From a virus: a stretch of 38,579 nt of DNA. The notes beneath the pieces were generated by a model. It was given only the letters and a program-made list of their open reading frames with translations. It was not told the DNA's origin and did no database searches. The stretch covers positions 1-38,579 of the IMG/VR virus record IMGVR_UViG_3300046010_001358. One strand, given 5' to 3'. Made by a program: the position numbers and the translations under genes. Of this stretch, positions 22,920 to 30,681 are shown piece by piece (positions within the stretch are counted from its first letter, which is position 1; each line of letters begins with the position of its first letter).

Positions 22920-24237
22920 ACTCAACGTCGAGTTCCCATACGCGCCCAGACCGTGGCAAAAGGATTGCCACAGGACCAAGGCCAGGTTCAAGGTGCTGGC
23001 TCTGCATCGCCGTGCCGGCAAGACGGAATTGGCACTGATGGAACTGTTGGACCACGCTGTCAAGTGCAAGCTGGACCTAGGGTTCTATGTGTATTTGGCC
23101 CCATTCCTCAAGCAAGCGAAAGCCATTGCGTGGGCTAGGTTGAAACAAAAACTTGATGCGTTCATGCGGGCCGGCGCTATTGACGTGAACGAGGCTGACC
23201 TGGCGGTGACATTCAAGCACAACAAGGCCACGATCCGCCTCTTCGGTGGAGACAACCCCGACGCCTTGCGTGGCGTTCGCCTGGATGGCGTGGTCATTGA
23301 TGAGGTTGCCAACATCAGGCCAGAGGTTTGGAACGACATCATCCAGCCGGCGTTGTCAGACCGTAAGGGCTGGGCGTTGTTCATCGGGACTCCGGCAGGA
23401 ATCAACCTGTTCAGCGAGTTGTTCTACCGGGCCAGCAGCCTGCCTGACTGGTACGCGACCCGCTACACAGTGCATGACACAGACGCGCTAGACCCGTCGG
23501 AGGTGTCGCGTCTTGAGCGCGATATGCCAGAGACGGCGTTCGCACGCGAGTATTTGTGTGACTTCAGCGCGGCAGGAAGCGATCAGCTCATTAGCATGTC
23601 GGACGTGGAGTCGGCGTCCAAACTGGTTTACCAAGACGGCGATGTAATCGAATCTCCGCTCGTCGTCGGCGTCGATCCTGCCCGGTTTGGTGATGACCGT
23701 AGCGTGATCGTGGTTCGCCAGGGCTTACGCATGGAAAAACCGATGATTCACCACGGTGTTGACAACATGCAACTGGCTGGACTTGTGGCGCAGGTCATTG
23801 ATGACCGCGACCCGGACGCCGTGTTTATCGACGTGGGTGGCGGTGCCGGCGTCATCGACCGCCTTCGCCAGTTGGATTACTACATTGTGGAAGTGCCATT
23901 CGGTGGCAAGGCGAACCAGCCAAACCTGTTTGTAAACCGCCGTGCCGAGATGTGGTGGCAGGTCAAGGAATGGCTTGGCAATGGCGGCAGTATCCCCAAT
24001 GACACGGCACTGAAGGCGGAACTGTCCACGCCAACCTATTGGTTTGACGCCGTTGGCAAACGATGCCTGGAGTCAAAGGATGAAATCAAGAAGCGGTTGC
24101 AGGGCGGCGGCAGCCCAGACATCGCAGATGCGTTGGCCCTGACGTTCGCGTACCCGGTGGCAAAGCAGTTGCCGCGAGAGGTGCGCGAGAAGATCGACAC
24201 CAGTCCCAAGGATTACGATCCATACGAGTCAATGTAG
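22903..24237 (+). CDS. terL: Terminase large subunit
   Basis: 444 residues. It is the ATP-driven DNA-packaging motor with a cutting domain. The N-terminal ATPase has an adenine-binding PRPWQ (15-19), Walker A HRRAGKTE (35-42), Walker B VVIDE (130-134) and an IGTP coupling motif at 161-164. The C-terminal RNase H-like nuclease has Asp258 in VGVDPARFGDD, Asp310 in VFIDVG, and Asp406/409 in SPDIADALAL. All catalytic positions are present. It starts at ATG 22903 inside the small-subunit gene. Genome-end type cannot be read from the sequence. Confidence 0.93.
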   Translation: MSHATKLNVEFPYAPRPWQKDCHRTKARFKVLALHRRAGKTELALMELLDHAVKCKLDLGFYVYLAPFLKQAKAIAWARLKQKLDAFMRAGAIDVNEADLAVTFKHNKATIRLFGGDNPDALRGVRLDGVVIDEVANIRPEVWNDIIQPALSDRKGWALFIGTPAGINLFSELFYRASSLPDWYATRYTVHDTDALDPSEVSRLERDMPETAFAREYLCDFSAAGSDQLISMSDVESASKLVYQDGDVIESPLVVGVDPARFGDDRSVIVVRQGLRMEKPMIHHGVDNMQLAGLVAQVIDDRDPDAVFIDVGGGAGVIDRLRQLDYYIVEVPFGGKANQPNLFVNRRAEMWWQVKEWLGNGGSIPNDTALKAELSTPTYWFDAVGKRCLESKDEIKKRLQGGGSPDIADALALTFAYPVAKQLPREVREKIDTSPKDYDPYESM

Positions 24238-24265
24238 GTGCCCGTAATGACTGAAAAAATCAATA
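24237..24265 (+). promoter_or_regulatory. Intergenic motif copy B: GGTGCCCGTA-N12-ATCAATA
   Basis: The first G is the last base of the terL stop TAG. Both blocks and the 12-base spacing equal copy A at 6305-6333. It lies directly before the acetyltransferase gene. A 13-codon frame (24247-24288) starts inside it and overlaps the acetyltransferase start (ATGA), possibly as a leader peptide. Confidence 0.45.
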
Positions 24266-24284
24266 CCGTTCGCCGCAGGTTTCC

Positions 24285-24734
24285 ATGATTCGTGATGCAA
24301 CAGAAGCGGACCATGATGCCATTGTGGTTATGTATCGCCAATTCATGGCGTTCACACCCTACGCGGACGTGCTAACGGCTACCGATGAAGAGATCAGCGC
24401 CACAATCCGGCACTTCATCGCGCACGCCAAGGTGTTCGTCGCAGACACCGACTGCACAATCTCCGGCCTGTTGGTCGCCGTGCTGTCGCCAGCCTGGTAC
24501 GCCCCAAGGCACACAATTGCAACGGAACTGGCATGGTGGGTGGCACCGGAACACCGCAAAGGAACGGCAGCAATCAGGCTCATTCAAGCATTTGAGCAAT
24601 GGGCGAAAGACAGTGGAGCCAGCATGATTAGCATGACAAATCTGCAAATCAATGATGGCGGTTCGGTTGAAAAAATGTTGCGCCGAATGGGCTACGCAAT
24701 GACGGAACAGGCGCACACGAAAGGACTTATCTAA
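24285..24734 (+). CDS. GNAT-family N-acetyltransferase
   Basis: 149 residues from ATG 24285. The acetyl-CoA site (motif A) is ELAWWVAPEHRKGTAAIRLI with HRKGTA at 90-95, after two beta strands (KVFVADTDCTISGLLVAVLS). The C-terminal helix and strand (VEKMLRRMGYAMTEQAHTKG) complete the fold. It would transfer an acetyl group to an amine, but the substrate cannot be read. GNAT genes occur at this place, between terminase and portal, in several podoviruses. Possible targets are host proteins, a virion protein or a toxin. It ends in TAATG, one base into the next gene. Confidence 0.8.
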   Translation: MIRDATEADHDAIVVMYRQFMAFTPYADVLTATDEEISATIRHFIAHAKVFVADTDCTISGLLVAVLSPAWYAPRHTIATELAWWVAPEHRKGTAAIRLIQAFEQWAKDSGASMISMTNLQINDGGSVEKMLRRMGYAMTEQAHTKGLI

Positions 24735-25090
24735 TGGCAATCGGAACGACAGCAGCAATCGTCGGCGCATTGGCCGCGTCCGCAGCAGCAGCAGCGGCAG
24801 GAACCGGCTACGCCATTTATGCTGGTGAGCAGGGCAAGAAGGCGCAGAAGGAAGCCATGAATCGGCAAAGCGCGATGCAGGCTCAGGCTACGCAGCAGGC
24901 GCAGCAACAGGCAACGGCATCGCAAGCTGCCATTCGTCGCAGCCAGCAGCAATCACCAGATGTTGCAAGCATCATGGCTGCGGCACAAGAAACTGGCACT
25001 GGCGGTCCTGCCTCCACAATGCTGACTGGTCCTGCTGGCATTGATCCGTCGCAGTTGACGCTCGGACGAAACACGCTTCTCGGAGGTTGA
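24734..25090 (+). CDS. Small Ala/Gln-rich virion-associated protein with membrane segment
   Basis: 118 residues from ATG 24734. It opens with an Ala-rich hydrophobic stretch (about 5-30: TAAIVGALAASAAAAAAGTG), then a Gln-rich helical region (about 45-72), and ends PASTMLTGPAGIDPSQLTLG plus RNTLLGG. That ending is widespread in proteins next to T7-like portals. A minor structural or portal-associated role is likely. The Shine-Dalgarno site of the portal gene lies in its last codons. Confidence 0.6.
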   Translation: MAIGTTAAIVGALAASAAAAAAGTGYAIYAGEQGKKAQKEAMNRQSAMQAQATQQAQQQATASQAAIRRSQQQSPDVASIMAAAQETGTGGPASTMLTGPAGIDPSQLTLGRNTLLGG

Positions 25091-25092
25091 TA

Positions 25093-26811
25093 TTGAGCGA
25101 ATACCCAGGCAATAACAGGTCGTACAACAACGCGCCACAGCGCGACAGGCTGTTTACGCGCTGGGGTCAACTCAAGAGCGAGCGTGCCTCGTGGTTCGCG
25201 CATTGGCAGGAAATCACGTCATACCTCTTGCCACGAAACGGTCGCTACTTCCGCCAGGATCGCGATAAGGGATGGCGACGACACAACAACATCTACGATA
25301 ACACCGGAACCCGTGCGCTCCGAACACTCGGTGCCGGCATGATGGCTGGTGCCACGTCTCCGGCGCGGCAGTGGTTCAGGCTCGCAACGCCGGATCCTGA
25401 ACTGAACTCATACCAGCCCGTCAAGATGTGGCTGGATGATGTGACCAAGCGAATGCAGTTGGTGTTCCAGAAGTCGAACACATACCGCAGTCTGCACATG
25501 ATGTACGAGGAGTTGGGAGCATTCGGAACCGCCGCCAGCATCGTGCTTCCAGACTTCAACAACGTCATCCACCATTACCCTCTGACCTGTGGCGAATACT
25601 GCATTTCAACAGATGCGCAGGGCCGAGTCTGCACGCTCTACCGAGAGTTTGAGATGACGGTCAGTCAGATGGTCAAGGAATTTGGTTACGACAACTGTTC
25701 TACTAGCGTGCAGAACATGTACGACACAGGCACGCTTGATACGTGGGTTCCCGTGATCCACGCTATTGAGCCGCGCATGGACCGAGACATGACCAAGCGC
25801 GATAGCAAGAACATGCCGTTCGGATCGTGGTACTTTGAGGTCGGAGGCGAGGATGGCGTGTTCCTGCGTGAGAGCGGGTTCACGTACTTCCCTGCGCTTG
25901 TGCCGCGTTGGGCTACCGCCGGCGGCGACATCTACGGAAACAGCCCTGGCATGGAGGCTCTTGGAGATGTCAAGCAGCTCCAGCACGAGCAACTTCGCAA
26001 GGCGCAGGCCATCGACTACCAGACGAAGCCGCCGCTTCAGGTTCCGACGAGCATGAAGAACCGGGACGTGGAAACGCTGCCCGGCGGCATCTCGTTCGTG
26101 GATGGCGCCAGCATGGGCATCAAGACCGCGTTTGAGGTGAATCTCAACCTGAACTACCTGCTGGCCGATATCCAAGATGTGCGCGAGCGCGTCCGTGGAT
26201 CGTTCTACGCAGATCTGTTCCTCATGCTCGCAAATGCACCTTACACCCGCATGACCGCAACCGAGGTCGCAGAGCGACATGAGGAAAAACTCCTAATGCT
26301 GGGGCCAGTCCTTGAGCGTTTGCACAATGAACTGCTGGACCCGCTGGTTGAAATTACCTTCACTCAAATGATCCAGTCTGGAGCGGTTCCACCACCTCCG
26401 GAAGAGTTGCAGGGCATGGACCTGAACGTGGAGTTCGTGTCGATGTTGGCCCAGGCACAGCGTGCCATCGGCACCAACGCCGTGGATCGGTTCGTTGGCA
26501 ACCTTGGCGCAATCGCGCAGATGAAGCCTGACATCCTTGACAAGTTCGACAGCGATCAGTGGGCCGACATTTACGCAGACATGCTTGGCGTTGATCCTTC
26601 GCTAATCATTGCAGATAAGGATGTTGCAATGGTTCGCGGTGCCCGCAACCAAGCGATGGCCGCCAAGGAACAGATGGCGGTTATGAATCAGCAGTCGCAG
26701 ACGGCCAAGAACCTGGCGCAGTCTCCGACGGGACCGGGCCAGCAGAACGGTCTGACCGATGTGATGAACATGTTCTCTGGGTACGGTTCACCATCTGCAT
26801 TGGAGCTTTGA
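25093..26811 (+). CDS. Portal protein (T7-type head-tail connector)
   Basis: 572 residues. The start is taken as TTG 25093, because GGAGG (25082-25086) is 6 bases upstream; TTG 25087 would be directly against the ribosome site. It forms the ring at one capsid vertex through which DNA enters and leaves. Matches to the head-tail connector family include WFAHWQEITSYLLPR, LRTLGAGMMAGATSPARQWF, ELGAFGTAASIV, QHEQLRKAQAIDYQTKPPL and MTATEVAERHEEKLLMLGPV. Length is in the usual range. The end is Gln-rich. It follows the small Ala-rich protein and precedes a capsid-staple-like gene with one intervening base. Confidence 0.92.
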   Translation: MSEYPGNNRSYNNAPQRDRLFTRWGQLKSERASWFAHWQEITSYLLPRNGRYFRQDRDKGWRRHNNIYDNTGTRALRTLGAGMMAGATSPARQWFRLATPDPELNSYQPVKMWLDDVTKRMQLVFQKSNTYRSLHMMYEELGAFGTAASIVLPDFNNVIHHYPLTCGEYCISTDAQGRVCTLYREFEMTVSQMVKEFGYDNCSTSVQNMYDTGTLDTWVPVIHAIEPRMDRDMTKRDSKNMPFGSWYFEVGGEDGVFLRESGFTYFPALVPRWATAGGDIYGNSPGMEALGDVKQLQHEQLRKAQAIDYQTKPPLQVPTSMKNRDVETLPGGISFVDGASMGIKTAFEVNLNLNYLLADIQDVRERVRGSFYADLFLMLANAPYTRMTATEVAERHEEKLLMLGPVLERLHNELLDPLVEITFTQMIQSGAVPPPPEELQGMDLNVEFVSMLAQAQRAIGTNAVDRFVGNLGAIAQMKPDILDKFDSDQWADIYADMLGVDPSLIIADKDVAMVRGARNQAMAAKEQMAVMNQQSQTAKNLAQSPTGPGQQNGLTDVMNMFSGYGSPSALEL

Positions 26812-26812
26812 A

Positions 26813-27100
26813 ATGGCAATGATCAACATGAAACTTGAGAAGAACGGCGAATCCGAAGAACTGTATCCAGAGGATCTCGTCATTGAACTTGGCATTGAGC
26901 AACTCAAGAAACTAGGCTTGACGGCAGGAATGCGACTCGGTTCGACCGTTACGATCACTGCACGCGCTTATGTGGCCGAAACCAGTACGACGATGGTTGA
27001 GGGCGGCATGGAGCCAAGCGTTGAATTGCAGATCACAGATCTTGAGATTGGACAGGCCGGAACAATGGATGCTGCGGCAACCATGCTCTACGGCGGATGA
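26813..27100 (+). CDS. Capsid staple-like protein
   Basis: 95 residues from ATG 26813. The pattern MINMKLEKNGE, ELGIEQLKKLGLTAGMRLG, TVTITARAYV and ELQITDLEIG agrees with small proteins found between portal and capsid genes and described as capsid staples. In those, a short beta-sandwich holds capsid subunits together. I rely on the pattern EkLGL..(m)xxGs.V.I.A.a.V and on position, so the family call is moderate. It is followed by motif copy C. Confidence 0.6.
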   Translation: MAMINMKLEKNGESEELYPEDLVIELGIEQLKKLGLTAGMRLGSTVTITARAYVAETSTTMVEGGMEPSVELQITDLEIGQAGTMDAAATMLYGG

Positions 27101-27101
27101 C

Positions 27102-27122
27102 GGTGCCCGTAGGAAATCAGTA
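27102..27122 (+). promoter_or_regulatory. Intergenic motif copy C: GGTGCCCGTA with shortened spacing
   Basis: GGTGCCCGTA begins two bases after the stop of the staple-like gene. The second block here is ATCAGTA, only 4 bases downstream, so only the first block is fully conserved. Confidence 0.4.
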
Positions 27123-27140
27123 ACTCCATAAAGTTCCGCC

Positions 27141-27488
27141 GTGAGCAATTATGATCCGCTTGACCTGCGCAGCCAGGAACGCAGCAAAGCAGAACGCGAA
27201 CTGCGCGAACGGCTGGCTCGGGAGAATGAAGAAGCGGATATCAAGTGGCTCATGGGCAACAAGCGAGGCCGTCGCATCATTTGGCGGCTTCTGGATCATG
27301 CAGGAGTGTTCCGTTCGTCGTTCAACACCAACGCGATGGCAATGTCATTCGCCGAAGGTCACAGGAACTACGGACTTCGCATTCTGTCCATGATCCATTC
27401 GCAGTGCCCCGAACTGTATCCAACCATGATGAAGGAGCAGACAGCAGATGAACGAATCAACGATGATGGAAGCCGCAACTCCAACTAA
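27141..27488 (+). CDS. Bbp19-like head protein
   Basis: 115 residues from GTG 27141. The core (ADIKWLMGNKRGRRIIWRLL, DHAGVFRSSFNTNAMAM, EGHRNYGLRILSMIHSQCPE) matches the Bbp19 family of Bordetella phage BPP-1. That gene sits in the same position between portal and capsid genes. It is a small helical protein of the head region with unclear exact role. The last 41 bases overlap the scaffold gene. Confidence 0.75.
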   Translation: MSNYDPLDLRSQERSKAERELRERLARENEEADIKWLMGNKRGRRIIWRLLDHAGVFRSSFNTNAMAMSFAEGHRNYGLRILSMIHSQCPELYPTMMKEQTADERINDDGSRNSN

Positions 27489-28122
27489 CGGCTCCCAGGC
27501 ATCTTCGGCACCTGAAAGCACCACTGCGACGGCAGAGGCGCTGTATGGTGATGGGCAGAAGGCAACTGCGTCGAAGGACTCTCCAGCCGCCGCGCCGGTC
27601 ACGGAGAACAAGGCTACGGATAACAAGACGGAACCCAAGGCCGAAGCGCCGAAGGCTCCTGAACAGTACGAATTCAAGGCGCCTGAAGGCCGCGAATTCG
27701 ACTCGGAGGTAGTGAAGAACTTCTCCGAGGTTGCCCGTGAATTGAACCTGACGCAGGATGCCGCGCAGAAGATTCTTGATCGGATGGGGCCAACGCTTGC
27801 CAGCCGTCAAGAATCGCAGGTCAAGGCCATTCGTGGCGAGTGGGTTGCATCGGCTAGGTCCGATCAGGAGTTCGGCGGCGACAAGCTTGCCGAAAACCTG
27901 TCCACCGCCAAGAAGGCTCTTGACACGTTCGGATCGTCCGAACTTCGCACGCTGCTCAACACGTCTGGCCTGGGCGATCACCCGGAAGTAATCCGGTTCA
28001 TGTACCGCGCAGGCAAGGCAATCAGTGAGGATCGGATCGTCACCGGAAGCGTCGGACAGGCCAAGAACGGCCCGAAGACATTCGGTGATCTAGCCGATGC
28101 TCTGTATCCAACCAACACCTAA
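27448..28122 (+). CDS. Scaffolding protein
   Basis: 224 residues from ATG 27448, with AGGAG 10 bases upstream. The first ~85 residues are a disordered Ala/Pro/Glu/Lys-rich stretch. Residues ~90-150 are a charged helix region (FDSEVVKNFSEVAREL, LTQDAAQKILDRMGP), and the end is helical (HPEVIRFMYRAGKAI). Disorder plus helices just before the capsid gene is the layout of podovirus scaffolds. Scaffolds guide capsid assembly and leave the head or are degraded. The last half has the 'd..fGg.kl.enl..a...ld.fg..eL...L' pattern common to T7-like relatives. Confidence 0.78.
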   Translation: MNESTMMEAATPTNGSQASSAPESTTATAEALYGDGQKATASKDSPAAAPVTENKATDNKTEPKAEAPKAPEQYEFKAPEGREFDSEVVKNFSEVARELNLTQDAAQKILDRMGPTLASRQESQVKAIRGEWVASARSDQEFGGDKLAENLSTAKKALDTFGSSELRTLLNTSGLGDHPEVIRFMYRAGKAISEDRIVTGSVGQAKNGPKTFGDLADALYPTNT

Positions 28123-28139
28123 TTCCACGAAAGGGAATT
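28121..28139 (+). other. Hairpin in the capsid gene leader
   Basis: AATTCC, loop ACGAAAG, GGAATT. The last bases of the Shine-Dalgarno AAGGG (28131-28135) fall in the 3' arm, so folding could influence capsid translation. It is short and of moderate stability. Confidence 0.3.
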
Positions 28140-28143
28140 TCCA

Positions 28144-29166
28144 ATGGCAGTGCTTACTTCCAACAACCTCACGCTGGCCGATTGGGCCAAGCGCACCGAT
28201 CCCGAGGGCCGCGTTCCGGTCATCGCGGAACTGCTGTCCCAGAGCAATGAGATCCTTGAGGACTGCGTGTTCAAGGAGGGCAACCTGCCCACCGGCGAGC
28301 GCGTCGTGATCCGCACTGGTCTGCCCGCCGTCTACTGGCGTGCGCTGAACCAGGGCATTCCGAACAGCCGTTCGACCACCGCACAGGTGGACGAGGCTTG
28401 CGGAATCCTTGAGGCTCGCAGCGAAGTGGACAAGGACCTGGCAATGCTGAACGGCAACACCGCTCAGTTCCGTCTGTCCGAAGACGTTGCCTTCCTTGAG
28501 GCCATGAATCAGACTCAGGCCACGACCATGTTCTATGGCAACCCCGCCATTGAGCCGAAGTCGTTCCTCGGTCTGGCTGCTCGTTACTCGGCGGCCCCCG
28601 GCTCGTCGGGCATCGGTCAGAACATCATCGAAGGCGGCGGCACCGGCAGCGACAACACCTCGGTGTACCTCGTTATTTGGGGCGACAACACCGTTTACTG
28701 CCCGTTCCCGAAGGGTTCGACCGCTGGCCTCATGCACGAGGATCTCGGTGAGCAGACCGTGTATGACGGCAATAACCGTCTTCAGGCGTATGCGACCCGT
28801 TACCAGTGGAAGAACGGTTTGGTCGTGAAGGATTGGCGCTACGTCGTTCGCATCGCGAACATCGACGCAAGCGACATGTCCAACGCGAGCGGAACGCAGG
28901 CTTCCAGCGCGGCCACGCAGCTCATCAAGCTGATGACCCGTTCTCTGTACCGGATTCCGAACATGGCGATGGGCCGTGCAGCTTTCTACATGAACCGCAC
29001 CGTTCACGGCGGCCTGTCCATCCAGGCGATGGACCGCGCCCAGAACGTGCTGTCTGTGCAGCAGGGTCTGTCGCAGTTCGGTACCCCCTATTCGTGGCTG
29101 TCGTTCCTCGGCGTTCCGTGCCGCCGTGTCGATGCCCTCATCAACGCAGAAGCCCGCCTTACCTAA
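28144..29166 (+). CDS. Major capsid protein
   Basis: 340 residues from ATG 28144. It is the main shell subunit, in the BPP-1/P22-like class by pattern. Recognisable stretches are TLADWAKRTDPEGRVPVIAE, LPTGERVVIRTGLPAVYWR, NGNTAQFRLSEDVAFLEAM, WKNGLVVKDWRYVVRIANID and FLGVPCRRVDALINAEA. The last is the usual C-terminal end, in which the chain finishes 'D(a)l...EA'. Codon use is visibly GC-ending and regular compared with the tail spike, as expected for the most expressed gene. A short hairpin sits in its leader. Confidence 0.88.
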   Translation: MAVLTSNNLTLADWAKRTDPEGRVPVIAELLSQSNEILEDCVFKEGNLPTGERVVIRTGLPAVYWRALNQGIPNSRSTTAQVDEACGILEARSEVDKDLAMLNGNTAQFRLSEDVAFLEAMNQTQATTMFYGNPAIEPKSFLGLAARYSAAPGSSGIGQNIIEGGGTGSDNTSVYLVIWGDNTVYCPFPKGSTAGLMHEDLGEQTVYDGNNRLQAYATRYQWKNGLVVKDWRYVVRIANIDASDMSNASGTQASSAATQLIKLMTRSLYRIPNMAMGRAAFYMNRTVHGGLSIQAMDRAQNVLSVQQGLSQFGTPYSWLSFLGVPCRRVDALINAEARLT

Positions 29167-29190
29167 TAGGTAAAGCAGAAAGGACACACA

Positions 29191-29709
29191 ATGATTCTTG
29201 ATCAGAACCTTCGCCTCGGTAATACCGGAGCGATCACTTCCGCCGCCACGTATATCACTGGTACCTCTGGTACCCCGGATGTCGTTGACCTTCAGAGCAA
29301 CACCGCTTACACCGCCACGGTGAGCGGCTCGCTCTACACGGTCGGCCAGGGCACCCAGAACCGAGACATCGGCGCTGGTAGTGACCTGTACGTCGTGTTT
29401 ACCGTTACGACCGCGCTCGCTGGCGGTACGAACGCGACGTTCCAGGTGATCGCCTCATCGTCCTCCACGCTTGCCTCTGGCAACATCGTGATCGGCGAGA
29501 CTGGCGTTATCACCACCGCGAACCTCGGCCTCGGTGCCCAGGTCGCTGTCCGCATCAACCCGCAGCAGATCGGTGCTGCTGGCCTCCGCTATCTCGGCGC
29601 ACAGGTTGTCACGACCGGCACGCACACTGCCGGTGTCATCAGTGCCGACATCGTCGAGGACATCCAGGATGGCCGCCGCATCTATGCGTCGGGCTTCACG
29701 GTGGCGTGA
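29191..29709 (+). CDS. Head cement (decoration) protein, Bbp16-like
   Basis: 172 residues from ATG 29191; an AAGGA is upstream. The beginning MILDQNLRLGNTGAITSAAT and the beta-rich body (SDLYVVFTVTTALAGG, TNATFQVIASSSSTL) agree with the cement proteins that follow the capsid gene in BPP-1-like phages (Bbp16). These decorate and stiffen the capsid. Ser/Thr/Gly-rich composition and absence of helices fit a jelly-roll. The 25-base gap after the capsid gene contains no terminator. Confidence 0.75.
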   Translation: MILDQNLRLGNTGAITSAATYITGTSGTPDVVDLQSNTAYTATVSGSLYTVGQGTQNRDIGAGSDLYVVFTVTTALAGGTNATFQVIASSSSTLASGNIVIGETGVITTANLGLGAQVAVRINPQQIGAAGLRYLGAQVVTTGTHTAGVISADIVEDIQDGRRIYASGFTVA

Positions 29710-29721
29710 TAGGAGGAACCC

Positions 29722-29928
29722 ATGCCCAAGTATCGCGCAAAGGTCAAGTGCTTCGTGGACAATGGACTGCGGGAAGTTGGCGATGTGTTTGAGTACAACG
29801 GCCCACAGAACAGAAATCTTGAGCGCGTCGGGTCTGAACCCGAACCTGTTGAGCAGGAGGATTCGGTACCGGCGCTGCGCCGGCCCGGTCGGCCTCGCAA
29901 GACGGCGATTACTGAACGCATGGACTGA
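29722..29928 (+). CDS. Small protein with AT-hook-like C-terminus
   Basis: 68 residues from ATG 29722, with AGGAGG 7 bases upstream. The N-terminal half is beta-like (PKYRAKVKCFVDNGLREVGD) and resembles short head-completion proteins. The middle is acidic (SEPEPVEQED). The C-terminal part is RRPGRPRKTAITERMD, with GRPRK like an AT-hook. Function is unknown; DNA contact inside the head is a possibility. Confidence 0.6.
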   Translation: MPKYRAKVKCFVDNGLREVGDVFEYNGPQNRNLERVGSEPEPVEQEDSVPALRRPGRPRKTAITERMD

Positions 29929-29950
29929 CGGTTACTGAACTGGTGTACAA

Positions 29951-29980
29951 GGAGGGTGGTCGGGCAACCGGCCACCCTCC
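29951..29980 (+). other. Strong hairpin with GCAA tetraloop between head and tail genes
   Basis: A 13-bp stem (GGAGGGTGGTCGG paired with CCGGCCACCCTCC, one G-T pair) closed by GCAA, a GNRA loop. No T-tract follows, so it is not a standard intrinsic terminator. Its 5' arm includes GGAGGG, and the tail gene's own ribosome site (AGGAGG at 29987) lies just beyond it. Confidence 0.6.
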
Positions 29981-29997
29981 ATCACTAGGAGGCAGGT

Positions 29998-30678
29998 ATG
30001 GCATCGGAAGTCGAAATCTGCAATTTGGCACTCGCGCACCTTGGCGATGAGGCAACAGTCGCCAGCATTGATCCGCCGGAAGGATCGGCGCAGGCAGAGC
30101 ATTGCGCACGCTTCTATCCGATTGCTCGAGATGGTTTACTCCAAATGCACCCTTGGAACTTCGCGTCCCGCCGCGTATCGCTGGCGTCCGTCACGATGCC
30201 GTACACGATGTGGCAGTACGCATACGCATGTCCTGGCGACATGATGGTTGCCGTGTCCGTGCTGCCGCCAGAGGCAGAGAACGATTACGCGGTGCGTGCG
30301 TATCCCGCCGACCGACACGGTTTCGGAGCTACGAATCCGCCCATCACTAACGCTGGTGTCTATGTGCCGCAGGAGTATCAGATTGAGACTGATACCAGCG
30401 GAAACAAGGTCATCTACACGAATCAAGAGAACGCGCTGCTTCGATATCAGGCGCTCGTGACGGACCCGACCAAGTTCGATCCGCTGTTTGTTATGTCCTT
30501 GTCATGGCACCTTGCCGGCATGCTGGCAGGTCCGGTCATCAAGGGCGGTGAGGGAGCGGCAGAAGGCAAGCGTTGCGCACAAATGATGCTTGCGTACTTG
30601 CAGCAGGCCCGTGCATCCGATGCCAACCAGCGCAACGTACGTCCCGAACACATCACGACCTGGATGAGCGGACGGTAA
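29998..30678 (+). CDS. Tail tube adaptor (T7 gp11-like)
   Basis: 226 residues from ATG 29998, with AGGAGG 6 bases upstream. The opening ASEVEICNLALAHLGDEATV, then HCARFYPIARDGLLQMHPWN and FASRRVSL, is the usual start of tail tubular protein A. It joins portal and tail. The middle has LRYQALVTDPTKFDPLFV and a helical end. Proteins of this family range around 190-250 residues, so length is normal. Three bases separate it from the nozzle gene. Confidence 0.85.
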   Translation: MASEVEICNLALAHLGDEATVASIDPPEGSAQAEHCARFYPIARDGLLQMHPWNFASRRVSLASVTMPYTMWQYAYACPGDMMVAVSVLPPEAENDYAVRAYPADRHGFGATNPPITNAGVYVPQEYQIETDTSGNKVIYTNQENALLRYQALVTDPTKFDPLFVMSLSWHLAGMLAGPVIKGGEGAAEGKRCAQMMLAYLQQARASDANQRNVRPEHITTWMSGR

Positions 30679-30681
30679 ATC

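Noticed and set aside
24247-24288. 13-codon frame ending in ATGA at the acetyltransferase start
   Set aside because: Possible leader peptide but too short to support as a gene; noted under motif copy B.
28090-29187. 365-codon minus-strand frame opposite the capsid gene
   Set aside because: Arises from the strong GC-ending codon use of the capsid gene.
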